In this document: positions 1 through 8,298 of the stretch, one piece after another | Numbering within the stretch: the first letter of the stretch is position 1 | Layout of the letters: each line of letters begins with the position of its first letter | Source: Qipengyuania_C sp046254955 | Lineage (GTDB): Bacteria; Pseudomonadota; Alphaproteobacteria; Sphingomonadales; Sphingomonadaceae | NCBI RefSeq assembly: GCF_046254955.1 | Contig: NZ_JBJXRG010000001.1 | Location: 1,364,001 to 1,428,000 of the forward strand | DNA length: 64,000 nt | Reading direction: 5' to 3' | The notes under the pieces: model-generated | The model's database searches: none | Seen by the model: the letters and a program-made list of their open reading frames with translations, nothing else | What the model was told of the DNA's origin: nothing | Position numbers and translations under genes: made by a program

Positions 1-617
1 GGCAGGCGCCATCGACTCCAGTGAATTTCATTTTCGGGCCTTTCGATGTGTGGGAATGGATTCCCCGGCACCCCGACGGAGTGCGCGTTGCCCTGATGGA
101 GCGTGTTTCGCCTCCGCTAACCGGATGGCCCCATCTCAAGACATCATCGCGCGCATTCAATTCGACCCAGATCGTTGCCGATCTCGAGCGCGCAGCGGCA
201 TTCTATGAGGGCATACTGGGTTTCGAGGTTTATCTTGATCACACCGGGCCCAGCACCGAGCCGGGCGAACATGTACTGGGGCTATCGCGCGAGGCGATGA
301 CATCGGTCTCGCGGACAGTGAAGATAGTCAATCCTCCCGGGTCGCCGAATGATGGCTCGGTCGAATTGCTGGAATTCCAGGATTACAGCGGACGCGATTT
401 CTCCGAACACGCCGTGCCGCCCAATCTTGGCAATCTGATGCTGCGCTTCCCGGTTTCGGACCTCGGCGCATTGGTCGCGCATTTCGACAAGCACGAAATC
501 CCGCTCGAGTACCAGCCCATCGAGCGCGAGCTTGCCCCCTACGGTAAGGTCAAAATCGCAGCAGTCCGTGCACCTGACGGAGCATGGCTCGAATTTTTCG
601 AAGAAGCGGAAAGCTAA
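1..617 (+). CDS. VOC (glyoxalase/dioxygenase-superfamily) protein, 5' end outside window
   Basis: The reading frame is open to the left edge with no stop, so the N-terminus lies outside the window. The GTG at 21 falls inside the end of a first domain and is unlikely to be the real start. The visible part holds the tail of one VOC half (around FGPFDVWEW) and a full second half: FNSTQIVADLERAAAFYEG, the alternating strands, then APDGAWLEFFE at the C-terminus. VOC proteins bind a metal and a small substrate, as in ring-cleavage dioxygenases, glyoxalases and epimerases; the substrate cannot be read from sequence. It heads a rightward group with a DUF1330 gene and a second VOC gene, which suggests a small catabolic or detoxifying unit. 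Confidence 0.8.
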   Translation, partial: QAPSTPVNFIFGPFDVWEWIPRHPDGVRVALMERVSPPLTGWPHLKTSSRAFNSTQIVADLERAAAFYEGILGFEVYLDHTGPSTEPGEHVLGLSREAMTSVSRTVKIVNPPGSPNDGSVELLEFQDYSGRDFSEHAVPPNLGNLMLRFPVSDLGALVAHFDKHEIPLEYQPIERELAPYGKVKIAAVRAPDGAWLEFFEEAES

Positions 618-677
618 AACCCTCCTGACGAATATCTTCCCCGAACCCAGTCCTCCCCGCACACAAGGAAACGCCCA

Positions 678-971
678 ATGCCAGCCTACATGATCATCGC
701 CTGCAAGATGCACGATCGCGACAAGTTCGTCGCCGGATACGGCAAGGCAGTGCCACCATTGGTGGAGAAGTTTGGCGGTGAATACGTAATCGTCGCGCCA
801 GGCGCCGAACTGCTCGAAGGAAGCCTGGAAGGATATGGCTCGGTCGCCGTTTCGAAATGGCCGGACAAGGCGGCAGTGCTCCGTTTCTGGAATTCGCCCG
901 AATATGCCGAAGCCAAGAAGCTTCGCGAAGGCCTCGCCGATTGTGAGGTGATGGTGGTCGAAACACCCTGA
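678..971 (+). CDS. DUF1330 family protein
   Basis: This 97-residue protein matches the dimeric alpha/beta-barrel DUF1330 family in length and layout: MPAYMIIACKM at the start, a central Gly-rich turn (EKFGGEYVIVAPGAELLEG), then the aromatic segment VLRFWNSPEYAEAKKLREG. It starts at ATG 678 behind AAGGAAA. The fold resembles EthD/ABM-type monooxygenase-like domains, but no activity is established for the family. It sits between two VOC genes on the same strand with short gaps (60 and 47 bases), so the three are probably co-transcribed and act on one pathway; that link is inference. Confidence 0.85.
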   Translation: MPAYMIIACKMHDRDKFVAGYGKAVPPLVEKFGGEYVIVAPGAELLEGSLEGYGSVAVSKWPDKAAVLRFWNSPEYAEAKKLREGLADCEVMVVETP

Positions 972-1018
972 CACCATATCCGCCCTTCGCAGCAGCCCTA
1001 TTTTCTCAGGAAACTCTA

Positions 1019-2008
1019 ATGCAAGATATCTTCGTTCCCGAAAGCAAACCCGAAGACGCGCTGGTCCACCAGCTCCACACGGTCACGATCATCACCCATG
1101 ATCGCGAGCGCTTTGAGGCGATCTTTACCGAGGGATACGGCCTCACATCATCGGGCTGGGTCACGCCAGACGACGAGACCCGCAGCTATCTCGGCTTTTC
1201 CGCCGAGCACGACATCGCGACTTGCGGTTTCACGAAAACGGGCGAGGGCGCGAACCTCCAGGTGCGCGTGATCCATGTTGCCCAGGAGACGCCGCAAGTG
1301 CGTCCCGAATGGATGGGTCTGTACGAGGGCGGGGCTACGCTGAGCTTTCCGATGGTCGACCTGCGAACGCATGAGAAACGTATGAATGCCATCGGGGTCG
1401 AAAGCACGATCGGGGTGAAAGAAATGGACTTCACCAGCCCGGCGGGCGAGACCTACACTTCGGCCGAGATCGTCTACAAGGCTCCCGAACATATCTTCGT
1501 CATGGGGGTCACGCGGCCTGAAATCTTCGTGCCGACCGGCCCGATCGATCCGGAGACGGGGCTCGGCGGTCCATCCTATTCGGCGCGCTGCATCACCAAG
1601 GCAGATGCGGTGAACGATTTCCTCGCCAATGTGCTGGGCTATGAAATCCGCCGCGATACATACTTTGAAGTCGGCGAGCGCTCAGCGCTGCATATGCCCG
1701 AAGGCACCAAGGAGCGCTTTATCCAGGCTTTCGCGCCCGGTGCGAGCACCGGTTACCTCGTGCTGATGGACCATGAAGAAGCGACACGCCCAAGCCCCGC
1801 GCCGGGCCGCGGCGCGCCGAACCGGGGCATCGCGATGTGGAGCTTTGAAACGGGAGATATCGACGAGGTTAGGCGACGTGCGGGATCGGCCGGAATAACG
1901 ATTGTTCAAGATGTAGCAGAGCGCTCGAGCCCGCTGATGCCGCGGGGCAGGACTATGATCCTCGAAGATCCCGACGGGTTTCCGATTGAGATAGTAGAAC
2001 CCACTTAG
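1019..2008 (+). CDS. two-domain VOC family protein
   Basis: The 329-residue protein holds two VOC modules. The first begins around residue 18 (LHTVTIITHDRERFEAIFTE) and the second around residue 185 (SARCITKADAVNDFLANVLG), ending with the typical MILEDPDGFPIEIVEP. Two-module VOC proteins include extradiol dioxygenase-like enzymes, although the module-end Glu/His metal ligands cannot be assigned with certainty here. The ATG at 1019 lies behind AGGAAACTCTA. It is the last gene of the three-gene group and is followed by a convergent tRNA gene. A cyclase or lyase role is as plausible as a dioxygenase. Confidence 0.8.
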   Translation: MQDIFVPESKPEDALVHQLHTVTIITHDRERFEAIFTEGYGLTSSGWVTPDDETRSYLGFSAEHDIATCGFTKTGEGANLQVRVIHVAQETPQVRPEWMGLYEGGATLSFPMVDLRTHEKRMNAIGVESTIGVKEMDFTSPAGETYTSAEIVYKAPEHIFVMGVTRPEIFVPTGPIDPETGLGGPSYSARCITKADAVNDFLANVLGYEIRRDTYFEVGERSALHMPEGTKERFIQAFAPGASTGYLVLMDHEEATRPSPAPGRGAPNRGIAMWSFETGDIDEVRRRAGSAGITIVQDVAERSSPLMPRGRTMILEDPDGFPIEIVEPT

Positions 2009-2049
2009 CTGATAGCCGATTTCGCCTTGAGGAAAGGCAAGGTCGAAAG

Positions 2050-2140
2050 TGGCGGAGACGGAGGGATTCGAACCCTCGATACCCGAATAGAGTATGGTTC
2101 CTTAGCAGGGAACTGGTTTCAGCCACTCACCCACGTCTCC
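2050..2140 (-). tRNA. tRNA-Ser(GCT)
   Basis: On the minus strand the sequence begins GGAGACG and ends CGTCTCC-G-CCA, so the 7-bp acceptor stem is perfect and the CCA end is encoded. The anticodon stem-loop GTTCCCTGCTAAGGAAC gives anticodon GCT. The long variable arm (CATACTCTATTCGGGTATC) is typical of class II serine tRNAs, and the T-arm contains GGTTCGAATCC. It is a single tRNA gene with no neighbouring integrase, so it shows no sign of use as an integration site. Confidence 0.97.
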
Positions 2141-2363
2141 GCAACGTTCGTGTTTTCGCAGTGGCTTGCGAGGGGCGCGCTATAACGGGGTGCAATGCGC
2201 CCCGCAAGGCCCGTGAACATCCGCATTGATGGTGTGGGTAGAGGGCGCTTCTGACTCGCTTCACCGCAATTTCGATTCGGTTCATCGACGGGCAATTGCC
2301 CGCGGCCCACCATGCGATTCTGGTTACGAAGGACAGGTCCGCCGGACCGAGGGAGCACTCGCC

Positions 2364-3119
2364 ATGTCAATTCGCCGTATTCGCATTTTCGCAGCCGGCC
2401 TGGTCGCCACTTTGGCCATGCTGGCGAATCCAGCAATCGCACAGGTCGAGACCATTGATCCAAACAACGCGATCGATGCCGACCTGGTCCAGACGCAAGA
2501 GCAACAGATTGCGACGGCCGCGCCTGCTGCCCCTTCCCCGCAAGTGCAACCCCAAGCGGATGCGACAGCGGTCGATGCCGAAATTGCTCCCAGCTGGTCT
2601 GATCCCGTGCCGGAAGAGGCAGCCGCGGAAGATCCGGGAACTTACGGCGAGGATGATCTGATCGGCGCAGCCGAGGGTGTATTCGGCAAGGGCTCTGAGG
2701 GTCTTGCGAAGATGATCGAGAGCCTGCTGAAAGACCAGGGTCGCCCCAATGGTTACATCGTCGGTCGTGAAGCCGGCGGCGCATTCATCGCCGGAGTGCG
2801 CTACGGATCGGGCACATTGTATCACAAGATCGAAGGCCAGATGCCGGTCTACTGGACCGGTCCGTCAATTGGCTTTGATGCGGGCGCCAATGCAGGAAAC
2901 ACCTTCGTGCTCGTTTACAATCTCTACGACACCGAAGAGATGTTCGAGCGCTATCCTTCGGGCGAGGGGCAAGCTTACCTGATCGGCGGACTGCACGCGA
3001 GCTATCTGCGCAAAGGCGATATCGTTCTCATCCCGATCAGGATGGGCGCCGGACTGCGACTAGGCGTGAACGCGGGATACATGAAATTCTCGAAGAAGCA
3101 GCGCTGGTTACCATTCTGA
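2364..3119 (+). CDS. DUF1134 (EipA-type) exported protein
   Basis: The protein has 251 residues from ATG 2364, placed behind GGGAGCACTCGCC. An earlier in-frame start at 2226 would add residues before the signal peptide and is rejected. Residues 1-25 form a signal peptide ending NPAIAQ. A Pro/Ala/Gln-rich linker follows, then the DUF1134 domain with its hallmark segments GYIVGREAGGAF, VRYGSGTLYHK, YWTGPSIGFD and GAGLRLGVNAGYMKFS. The Brucella member EipA is a periplasmic beta-barrel protein needed for envelope integrity; the same role here is inference by family. It is a single-gene unit. Confidence 0.88.
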   Translation: MSIRRIRIFAAGLVATLAMLANPAIAQVETIDPNNAIDADLVQTQEQQIATAAPAAPSPQVQPQADATAVDAEIAPSWSDPVPEEAAAEDPGTYGEDDLIGAAEGVFGKGSEGLAKMIESLLKDQGRPNGYIVGREAGGAFIAGVRYGSGTLYHKIEGQMPVYWTGPSIGFDAGANAGNTFVLVYNLYDTEEMFERYPSGEGQAYLIGGLHASYLRKGDIVLIPIRMGAGLRLGVNAGYMKFSKKQRWLPF

Positions 3120-3203
3120 CCAGAGAAGAAATTTGCCCAATCCCGTCTTGGGTGTCCGATTCCCGCTTGCCGTAGGGGCTGTTGCTCGGCAATAGGCCGC
3201 GCG

Positions 3204-4379
3204 ATGCTTGAATCTCTCACCCCCCAGCCGCCAGACGCGCTGCTAGCGCTGATCAAACTCCATGACGAGGATGATCGGCCAGACAAGATCGACCTTGGCG
3301 TGGGTGTCTATCGCACGGGCCAGGGCGATACGCCGGTATTCGCCGCAGTTAAGCGCGCCGAAGAGCGATTGGTCAACGAGCAGGATTCCAAATCCTATCT
3401 CGGTCCGGAAGGAGACATCGGCTTCGTCAATGCGTTGATGCCGTATCTTTTCGGCAAAGATGCGACGATGGGAGGCCGCATTGCCGGCATGCAGACACCT
3501 GGCGGCACCGGTGCCGTCCGTCTCGCCTTGGCGCTGGCCCAGAAGGCTGGAACCCGGCGGGTGCATCTCGGCCTGCCAAGCTGGCCCAACCATGCGCAGA
3601 TCCTCAAGGACCTCGACCTCGAGCTGGTCGGCTTCGACCATGCCACGAGCGAGGGGAAGGCCGATCTTGATTCGGTGCTGGGCGTCATCGCCGCGGCGGA
3701 ACCGGGTGATACGGTGCTGCTGCATGGCTGCTGTCACAATCCTACAGGGATCGATTACTCCAACGAACAATGGGACGCCATTGCGGATGCCTTGTCGCAA
3801 AGCGCCGCAATCCCCCTTATCGATACCGCCTATCAGGGCCTGGGCGTGGGCATGAAGGAAGACGCCTACGGACTGCGCGCTGTTTTGGCCAAGGTGCCCG
3901 AGGCGCTGATTGCCCAGAGCTGCGACAAGAATTTTGGCCTTTATCGCGATCGCGTCGGCGCATTTTACGCCATGGCAAAAGACGGCTCACAGCTCGAAGA
4001 CATCATGTCGAACGCTGCTGCGCTGGCCCGCGCCAACTGGTCGATGCCGCCTGATCACGGTGCCGCGGCAGTGCGCAAGATCCTGCGCGATGACGAGTTG
4101 ACGGCGCTTTGGCTCGAAGAGCTTGAAACAATGCGGACCCGCCTGCGGCAGGTTCGTGCAAAGCTTGCCGAAGCGGGGCAGTCGGGCGCGATCGATCTCA
4201 AGCCGCTGGGCGGGCAGAACGGACTGTTTTCGGTGCTGCCCTTGGCCAAAAGTCAAGTCGAGGCACTGCGCAAGGATCACGCAATATACATGGCCGGTTC
4301 GGGCCGCATCAACGTCGCCGGATTGCATATGGGCAATATCGAAAAGTTTGTGGATGCGCTTGCGAAAGTGTCAAGCTGA
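3204..4379 (+). CDS. class I aromatic/aspartate-type aminotransferase
   Basis: The 391-residue length and layout match TyrB/AspC-like fold-type I PLP aminotransferases. Visible motifs are LGVGVYRTGQGDTPVF near residue 31, YLGPEGD, QTPGGTGAVR (the PLP phosphate loop), HGCCHNPTG (Asn that contacts PLP O3'), and SCDKNFGLYRDRVG with Schiff-base Lys242. The C-terminal MAGSGRINVAGL carries the substrate-carboxylate Arg. It would transfer amino groups between aspartate or an aromatic amino acid and 2-oxoglutarate; which substrate dominates cannot be told. The upstream signal is weak, and no partner gene is adjacent. Confidence 0.92.
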   Translation: MLESLTPQPPDALLALIKLHDEDDRPDKIDLGVGVYRTGQGDTPVFAAVKRAEERLVNEQDSKSYLGPEGDIGFVNALMPYLFGKDATMGGRIAGMQTPGGTGAVRLALALAQKAGTRRVHLGLPSWPNHAQILKDLDLELVGFDHATSEGKADLDSVLGVIAAAEPGDTVLLHGCCHNPTGIDYSNEQWDAIADALSQSAAIPLIDTAYQGLGVGMKEDAYGLRAVLAKVPEALIAQSCDKNFGLYRDRVGAFYAMAKDGSQLEDIMSNAAALARANWSMPPDHGAAAVRKILRDDELTALWLEELETMRTRLRQVRAKLAEAGQSGAIDLKPLGGQNGLFSVLPLAKSQVEALRKDHAIYMAGSGRINVAGLHMGNIEKFVDALAKVSS

Positions 4380-4503
4380 GCATCAGGCCCGTAATCAATT
4401 CGGCAAGTAAATGTCTAAGAAATAGAGATAAAGAATCTCAAGATTTCTAGGAGTTTAATCCTTAATCAGCAGCAAGTAGGAGGCCCGTTGAAAGGTCAAC
4501 TAC

Positions 4504-4785
4504 ATGCTGATTTCAAAGTTTCTCAAAGATTCGCGCGCTACATCTGCGGCAGAGTATGCGCTGACGCTGGGCACGCTTGGATTTGCAGTGGTGCTGGGCA
4601 ACATTGCGATCAAGTCAAGTGTTGAGGCCGCAATGACTAGCGAAACAGCGGCGATCGCAGGCCCCGCCAGTTCCGGAGATAGCAGCGGCAGCGGTGGCAA
4701 CAGCAACGGAAATGGGAACGGCGGCGGCGATGCGGGCGGTAACGGCAACGGTTCGGGCAACTGCAAGCCCAAGAAGAACTGCTAG
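4504..4785 (+). CDS. Flp-pilin-like small protein with Gly/Asn-rich tail
   Basis: This 93-residue peptide starts LISKFLKDSRATSAAEYALT. A short basic leader, Glu at +5 of the hydrophobic segment and an approximately 20-residue hydrophobic helix resemble Flp/type IVb pilins, which have SGATAIEYG at the same place. Unlike normal Flp (about 55 residues), it continues into a 40-residue linker of Gly, Asn and Ser and ends CKPKKNC with two Cys. No tad/cpa assembly genes lie in the window, so any pilus role would need machinery elsewhere. It could equally be a single-pass membrane or cell-surface peptide. The ATG at 4504 is preceded by AGGAGG 24 bases upstream, somewhat far. Confidence 0.65.
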   Translation: MLISKFLKDSRATSAAEYALTLGTLGFAVVLGNIAIKSSVEAAMTSETAAIAGPASSGDSSGSGGNSNGNGNGGGDAGGNGNGSGNCKPKKNC

Positions 4786-4829
4786 GATTCAGGTATTGTC
4801 TGCTGGGGAGCGAAGCGGACAGTTACGGC

Positions 4830-5447
4830 CTAGCCGTTCAGGGCGTGCATTCGCTGCAGGTACCTCGCCATGGTGTCGATCTCGAGATTGACCTGATCGC
4901 CCTGGGTTAGTGTGCCGAGCGTCGTCACCTCACCCGTATGCGGAATGATATTGAGGCCGAAGTGTACCGATCCGTTTGCGCGGTCCTCCACCTTGTTCAC
5001 CGTTAGCGAAACACCATCGACGGTGATCGAGCCCTTCTCGGCAATAAAGGGGGCCAGATCCTGCGGCGCGACTATCGTCAGGCGGGTGGAATCGCCATCG
5101 GCAAGGGCTTCGATCACTTCGCCCACGGCATCGATATGACCTGTGACGATATGGCCGCCAAGCTCGTCACCCAACCGAAGAGCCTGCTCTAGGTTTAGGC
5201 GGCGGCCAGTCTCCCACTGGTCCTGGACCGTGCGGGAAACTGTTTCGCCCGAGATATCGACTTCAAACCAGGCATCTCCCTCCTCGCCGCCGCGGGCGAC
5301 AACGGTCAGGCAAACGCCCGAGCAGGAGATCGATGCCCCCATCGCCATCTTCGCCGGATCAAAAGGGCAGGAAATGCGCGCACGCAGGTCGCCGCGCTCT
5401 TCGACCGATGTGATCGTGCCAATTGCCGTAACGATACCAGTAAACAT
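4830..5447 (-). CDS. ribE: riboflavin synthase, alpha chain
   Basis: The protein has 205 residues and two lumazine-binding repeats. Repeat one opens with the invariant MFTGIVTAIG and repeat two with GGHIVTGHIDAVGEV near residue 97; SCSGVCLTV and KGSITVDGVSLTV are the paired substrate loops. It dismutates two 6,7-dimethyl-8-ribityllumazines into riboflavin and the ribitylamino-pyrimidine, as a cytosolic homotrimer. It lies 9 bases downstream of ribD in the same operon. The next riboflavin genes (ribBA, ribH) are not in the window, and its 3' end faces the Flp-like gene convergently. Confidence 0.97.
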   Translation of the reverse strand: MFTGIVTAIGTITSVEERGDLRARISCPFDPAKMAMGASISCSGVCLTVVARGGEEGDAWFEVDISGETVSRTVQDQWETGRRLNLEQALRLGDELGGHIVTGHIDAVGEVIEALADGDSTRLTIVAPQDLAPFIAEKGSITVDGVSLTVNKVEDRANGSVHFGLNIIPHTGEVTTLGTLTQGDQVNLEIDTMARYLQRMHALNG

Positions 5448-5456
5448 GCGACCTCC

Positions 5457-6431
5457 TTATCGCAGGCGGTCATAGGCGCGGTATAGATCGCTGCCAAGTT
5501 GGCGACTTTCGACCGATCTCCACCGGCCGTGCGCTTGAGGTAATTCGGCAAGCCCAAGGTCCGCAATGGCATCCTGTCCCTCTCCGATAAGGATTGGTGC
5601 CTGGTAAATCTCGAGATGGTCGACAAGGTCTGCCGAGAGGAAGGCCGCTGCTGTCTCGGCACCGCCTTCGACATAGAGGTACTGGATATCGGTCAGTTTC
5701 GAAATTTGCTCGGGCGAGTTGATGATCTTTACCCCGTCAGGAGCGATCCCGCGAGTGAGCACGATTCGTTTCGGGCTGCGATCCTCTAAACCCGGCAGCC
5801 GTACATCAAGGCGCGGCTTGTCCCCGCGCCAGGTGCCGCCGCCGACAAGGATTGCGTCGCATTTCGCCCTGCGTGCGTGGACATGCGCCCGCGCGGGTTC
5901 GCCGGTTATCCAGCGGCTTCGTCCGTCAGCGAGGGCAATCTTCCCGTCGAGCGATACCGCGAGCTTCAGTGTTACATGGGGACGGCCCTGGCTTTGCCGC
6001 GTGAGGTAGCCGCTCAGGCTTCGCTTCGCCTCGAGGCAATCCACCACACGCACATTGATGCCGGCATCGCGCAGTCGCTTGACCCCTGAGCCTGCCGTTC
6101 GCGGATCCGGATCGCTCGCTCCGATCACAACGGTTTCAGGACCCGCCGCGGCAAGGAGATCGGCACAGGAAGGGCCGCGCTCGCTCGCATGCGCGCAGGG
6201 TTCAAGCGTGACGAAGACAGTACTGCCGCGAGCTGCCGCACCAGCTATGACGAGTGCCGCGGCTTCGGCATGGGGACGCCCGCCAGCCTGCGTCCATCCA
6301 CGACCGATCACCCGATCATCTCTAACGATGACGCATCCTACGCTGGGATTGGGACGGCTCAGCGGGCGACCGCGCGCCGAAAGCCGCGCAGCTGCCCCCA
6401 GCCATTGTGCATCACTCAGAGGGTTCTGCAC
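5457..6431 (-). CDS. ribD: bifunctional riboflavin deaminase/reductase RibD
   Basis: The protein has 324 residues in two parts. The N-terminal deaminase (1-145) has the zinc site HAEAAAL plus VTLEPCAHASERGPSC. The C-terminal reductase (150-324) has VTLKLAVSLDGKIALADG and the NADPH-binding VEGGAETAAAFLS. It performs the second and third steps of the pyrimidine branch of riboflavin synthesis. The start at 6431 overlaps the end of the upstream small membrane protein gene by 20 bases, and ribE follows after 9 bases, so all three are probably translated from one message. No FMN riboswitch is seen in front of it. Confidence 0.96.
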   Translation of the reverse strand: MQNPLSDAQWLGAAARLSARGRPLSRPNPSVGCVIVRDDRVIGRGWTQAGGRPHAEAAALVIAGAAARGSTVFVTLEPCAHASERGPSCADLLAAAGPETVVIGASDPDPRTAGSGVKRLRDAGINVRVVDCLEAKRSLSGYLTRQSQGRPHVTLKLAVSLDGKIALADGRSRWITGEPARAHVHARRAKCDAILVGGGTWRGDKPRLDVRLPGLEDRSPKRIVLTRGIAPDGVKIINSPEQISKLTDIQYLYVEGGAETAAAFLSADLVDHLEIYQAPILIGEGQDAIADLGLAELPQAHGRWRSVESRQLGSDLYRAYDRLR

Positions 6432-6870
6432 CCGTCCGGCCCATCAGTTCTGCCTGTCTTTCCTGCTCCTCTGCCACGGTTCGGGCCCGTTCGGCCTCTG
6501 CCTCGGCTTCAATCTCGTCAACATCGATGCCCGTTGCGCGGCCAAGCTCGCGGTACATCGAGCGCCGCAATTCCTCGCGTTCGCGCATTCGTGCGTCGAG
6601 ATTGTCCTGACGCTCCTGGTTGAGCGCATTGCTCGCCATGATCTCGTCGTCAGTTCGACCAGGCGCGTAGCTGGTGATGTATGTGACCTCGGGGCTTCGA
6701 GGGGCGATATAATTCCGCTCGCTGGCAAAGGCATAGAACAGCGATCCGGTAATGAGCATCGACGCCCCTAGAACCGGCCAGCGATGCGGATTGGGCCGGC
6801 GAAATTCCTGCCAGAAATCCCTTACTCCGGGAACAGGATTCAGGCGTTTGAAGAAACTCATACGGCGCAA
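6412..6870 (-). CDS. small membrane-anchored protein of unknown function
   Basis: The predicted protein has 152 residues, or 149 if the ATG at 6861 is used. One transmembrane helix is visible near residues 30-50 (RWPVLGASMLITGSLFYAFA), followed by a charged soluble tail. Residues 85-140 are rich in Glu, Arg and Ala with heptad-like spacing, which suggests a coiled coil. I do not recognise a named domain. Its 3' end overlaps ribD, so it is likely expressed with the riboflavin genes, but nothing in its sequence points to flavin metabolism. Confidence 0.75.
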   Translation of the reverse strand: MRRMSFFKRLNPVPGVRDFWQEFRRPNPHRWPVLGASMLITGSLFYAFASERNYIAPRSPEVTYITSYAPGRTDDEIMASNALNQERQDNLDARMREREELRRSMYRELGRATGIDVDEIEAEAEAERARTVAEEQERQAELMGRTGAEPSE

Positions 6871-6908
6871 GATAGGCAGTGAAGGGCTGTTGCGCCAGAC
6901 TCTAGTCT

Positions 6909-7517
6909 TCAGCGGTCATATCGAACCCTTATGGGCACCCTGCCGCGCAGGGTTCCGCCAAGCCCGATGGCGCTATCGGTGTAGAGTGTACCGCTGAACT
7001 GGAAAGTCAGTTGTCCGTTCGTGTCGAGCGTGGGCAGGGCTGGTAAGTCGGTGATAAAGTCCCGCAGTTCCGCCTGACCACCGCCAGGATCACTCATTGT
7101 CACCGCAAGCGGCATTTCGATCCTGATCGCTTCAAGAGGTTTGCCACTCACTATCGCGCGTCCTTGCACCGCTATTCCGCCCAGATCATTGATCCCGCCG
7201 AATGTCAGCTTCTGCCCTGTTTCGAGATCGAGGATGACTCCGCCGATACCGTCGCCGACCAGTATCAACCGTCCGAAATCGATATCGCTCTCGATTGAAA
7301 GAACAGCGCGGTTACCGTTGCCATCGCCGTTTCCGCCGCCGCCGTTACCGCCACCGCCGTTGCCGCCTCCGCCGCCATTTCCGGGTCGGCCGCCTCCCTC
7401 GCCCTTGGGCGGTGGATTGTCAGCGCAGAAACTGCATTGGCCCTGCGCCGCGGCCGGAGAGGCAGCCGCGAACAGGGCAAATGCTGCGGCCAACGCAAGG
7501 AGGGCTGCTCTAATCAT
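6909..7517 (-). CDS. DUF4402 secreted protein with Gly/Asn-rich linker
   Basis: The protein has 202 residues. Residues 1-25 are a clear signal peptide ending ASPAAAQG, followed by two Cys in CSFCAD. An approximately 40-residue Gly/Asn linker comes next, then a beta-rich DUF4402 domain (LSIESDIDFGRLI through GTLRGRVPIRVRYDR). DUF4402 domains are found in surface or periplasmic proteins of alphaproteobacteria and resemble fimbrial-type beta sandwiches. Function is unknown. It lies in the leftward run between the metalloprotease-like gene and the small membrane protein, with 48- and 38-base gaps. Confidence 0.82.
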   Translation of the reverse strand: MIRAALLALAAAFALFAAASPAAAQGQCSFCADNPPPKGEGGGRPGNGGGGGNGGGGNGGGGNGDGNGNRAVLSIESDIDFGRLILVGDGIGGVILDLETGQKLTFGGINDLGGIAVQGRAIVSGKPLEAIRIEMPLAVTMSDPGGGQAELRDFITDLPALPTLDTNGQLTFQFSGTLYTDSAIGLGGTLRGRVPIRVRYDR

Positions 7518-7565
7518 GACCTGCTTATCGACGATTAAGGTAAACGAATGGTTAGGGATATCTGC

Positions 7566-8288
7566 CTAGCCGAAGCTGGCGTAGAGAATCCGGCCGTTAT
7601 TCTTAAGCCATTGATCTGCAATCTGGATATCGTCCTCGAACAGCTGATCAAGCAGGGCCTTGAATGCCGGTGAGTGGTCGAAATGCACCAGGTGTGCCAC
7701 TTCATGGGCGACAACCGATCGGCGCACGGCATCGGGAGCCTGGACGAGCCGCCAATTGATACGGACGGTTCCACTCGTCGAACAGCTACCCCATCTACGC
7801 TGGGCCCGGCTGAGCGCGAGACCCGGCAGATTGACGCCTGCCTTGGCGCAGTAATGCTCAAGATCACCTTGGAGCAAGAGTCTTGCTTCGCTTTCGAGCC
7901 AGCGCTGGAGACGCCGTTCCAAGCCATCCTTCGGGCCGCCCACAGCCACCTTGTTGTCCTTGAGTTTCGGCCTACGCGGGTGACCCTCATCCCATTCGAC
8001 AATGACTTCGTTCCCGCGAAATTGGATTGTGCTGCCATGTTCGGGAGGCGACCGCTCGGGAATTTTGGCCAATTCGCCTTCGAGCCAATCCTTGCGCGCA
8101 TGGACGAAGGCTAGCGCTTCTTTGCTGGCACACCAACTGGGCAGAGTGATACGCACCTCGGTGCCATCAGGAGCAAGCCTCAGCGTAAGCCTGCGCGCGC
8201 GGGGATGCCGCTTCAGTGCGATCGGGATGGTTCGTTCGCCCAGATCGATCTGGGGATCGATCGCCTCGCGTCTTAGCCAATCGATCAT
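7566..8288 (-). CDS. YgjP-like (DUF45, SprT-like) metallopeptidase-family protein
   Basis: I take the ATG at 8288, giving 240 residues. It lies behind GAGCGGG at good spacing and 10 bases after the upstream stop; a longer frame to 8345 would overlap that gene by 47 bases. Visible motifs are RAQRRWGSCSTSGTVRINWR near residues 161-180 and the zinc site HEVAH (195-199) with a third His at 205. Family members are annotated as M48-type metalloproteases; E. coli YgjP was reported as a UTP pyrophosphatase, so the substrate here is open. Confidence 0.88.
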   Translation of the reverse strand: MIDWLRREAIDPQIDLGERTIPIALKRHPRARRLTLRLAPDGTEVRITLPSWCASKEALAFVHARKDWLEGELAKIPERSPPEHGSTIQFRGNEVIVEWDEGHPRRPKLKDNKVAVGGPKDGLERRLQRWLESEARLLLQGDLEHYCAKAGVNLPGLALSRAQRRWGSCSTSGTVRINWRLVQAPDAVRRSVVAHEVAHLVHFDHSPAFKALLDQLFEDDIQIADQWLKNNGRILYASFG

Positions 8289-8298
8289 TCGATCCCGC

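Noticed and set aside
2053..2140. tRNA-Ser as a possible integration site
   Set aside because: No integrase and no repeat of the tRNA 3' end was found nearby.
4800..4829. Terminator between the convergent Flp-like and ribE genes
   Set aside because: No GC-rich stem followed by T-run on either strand.
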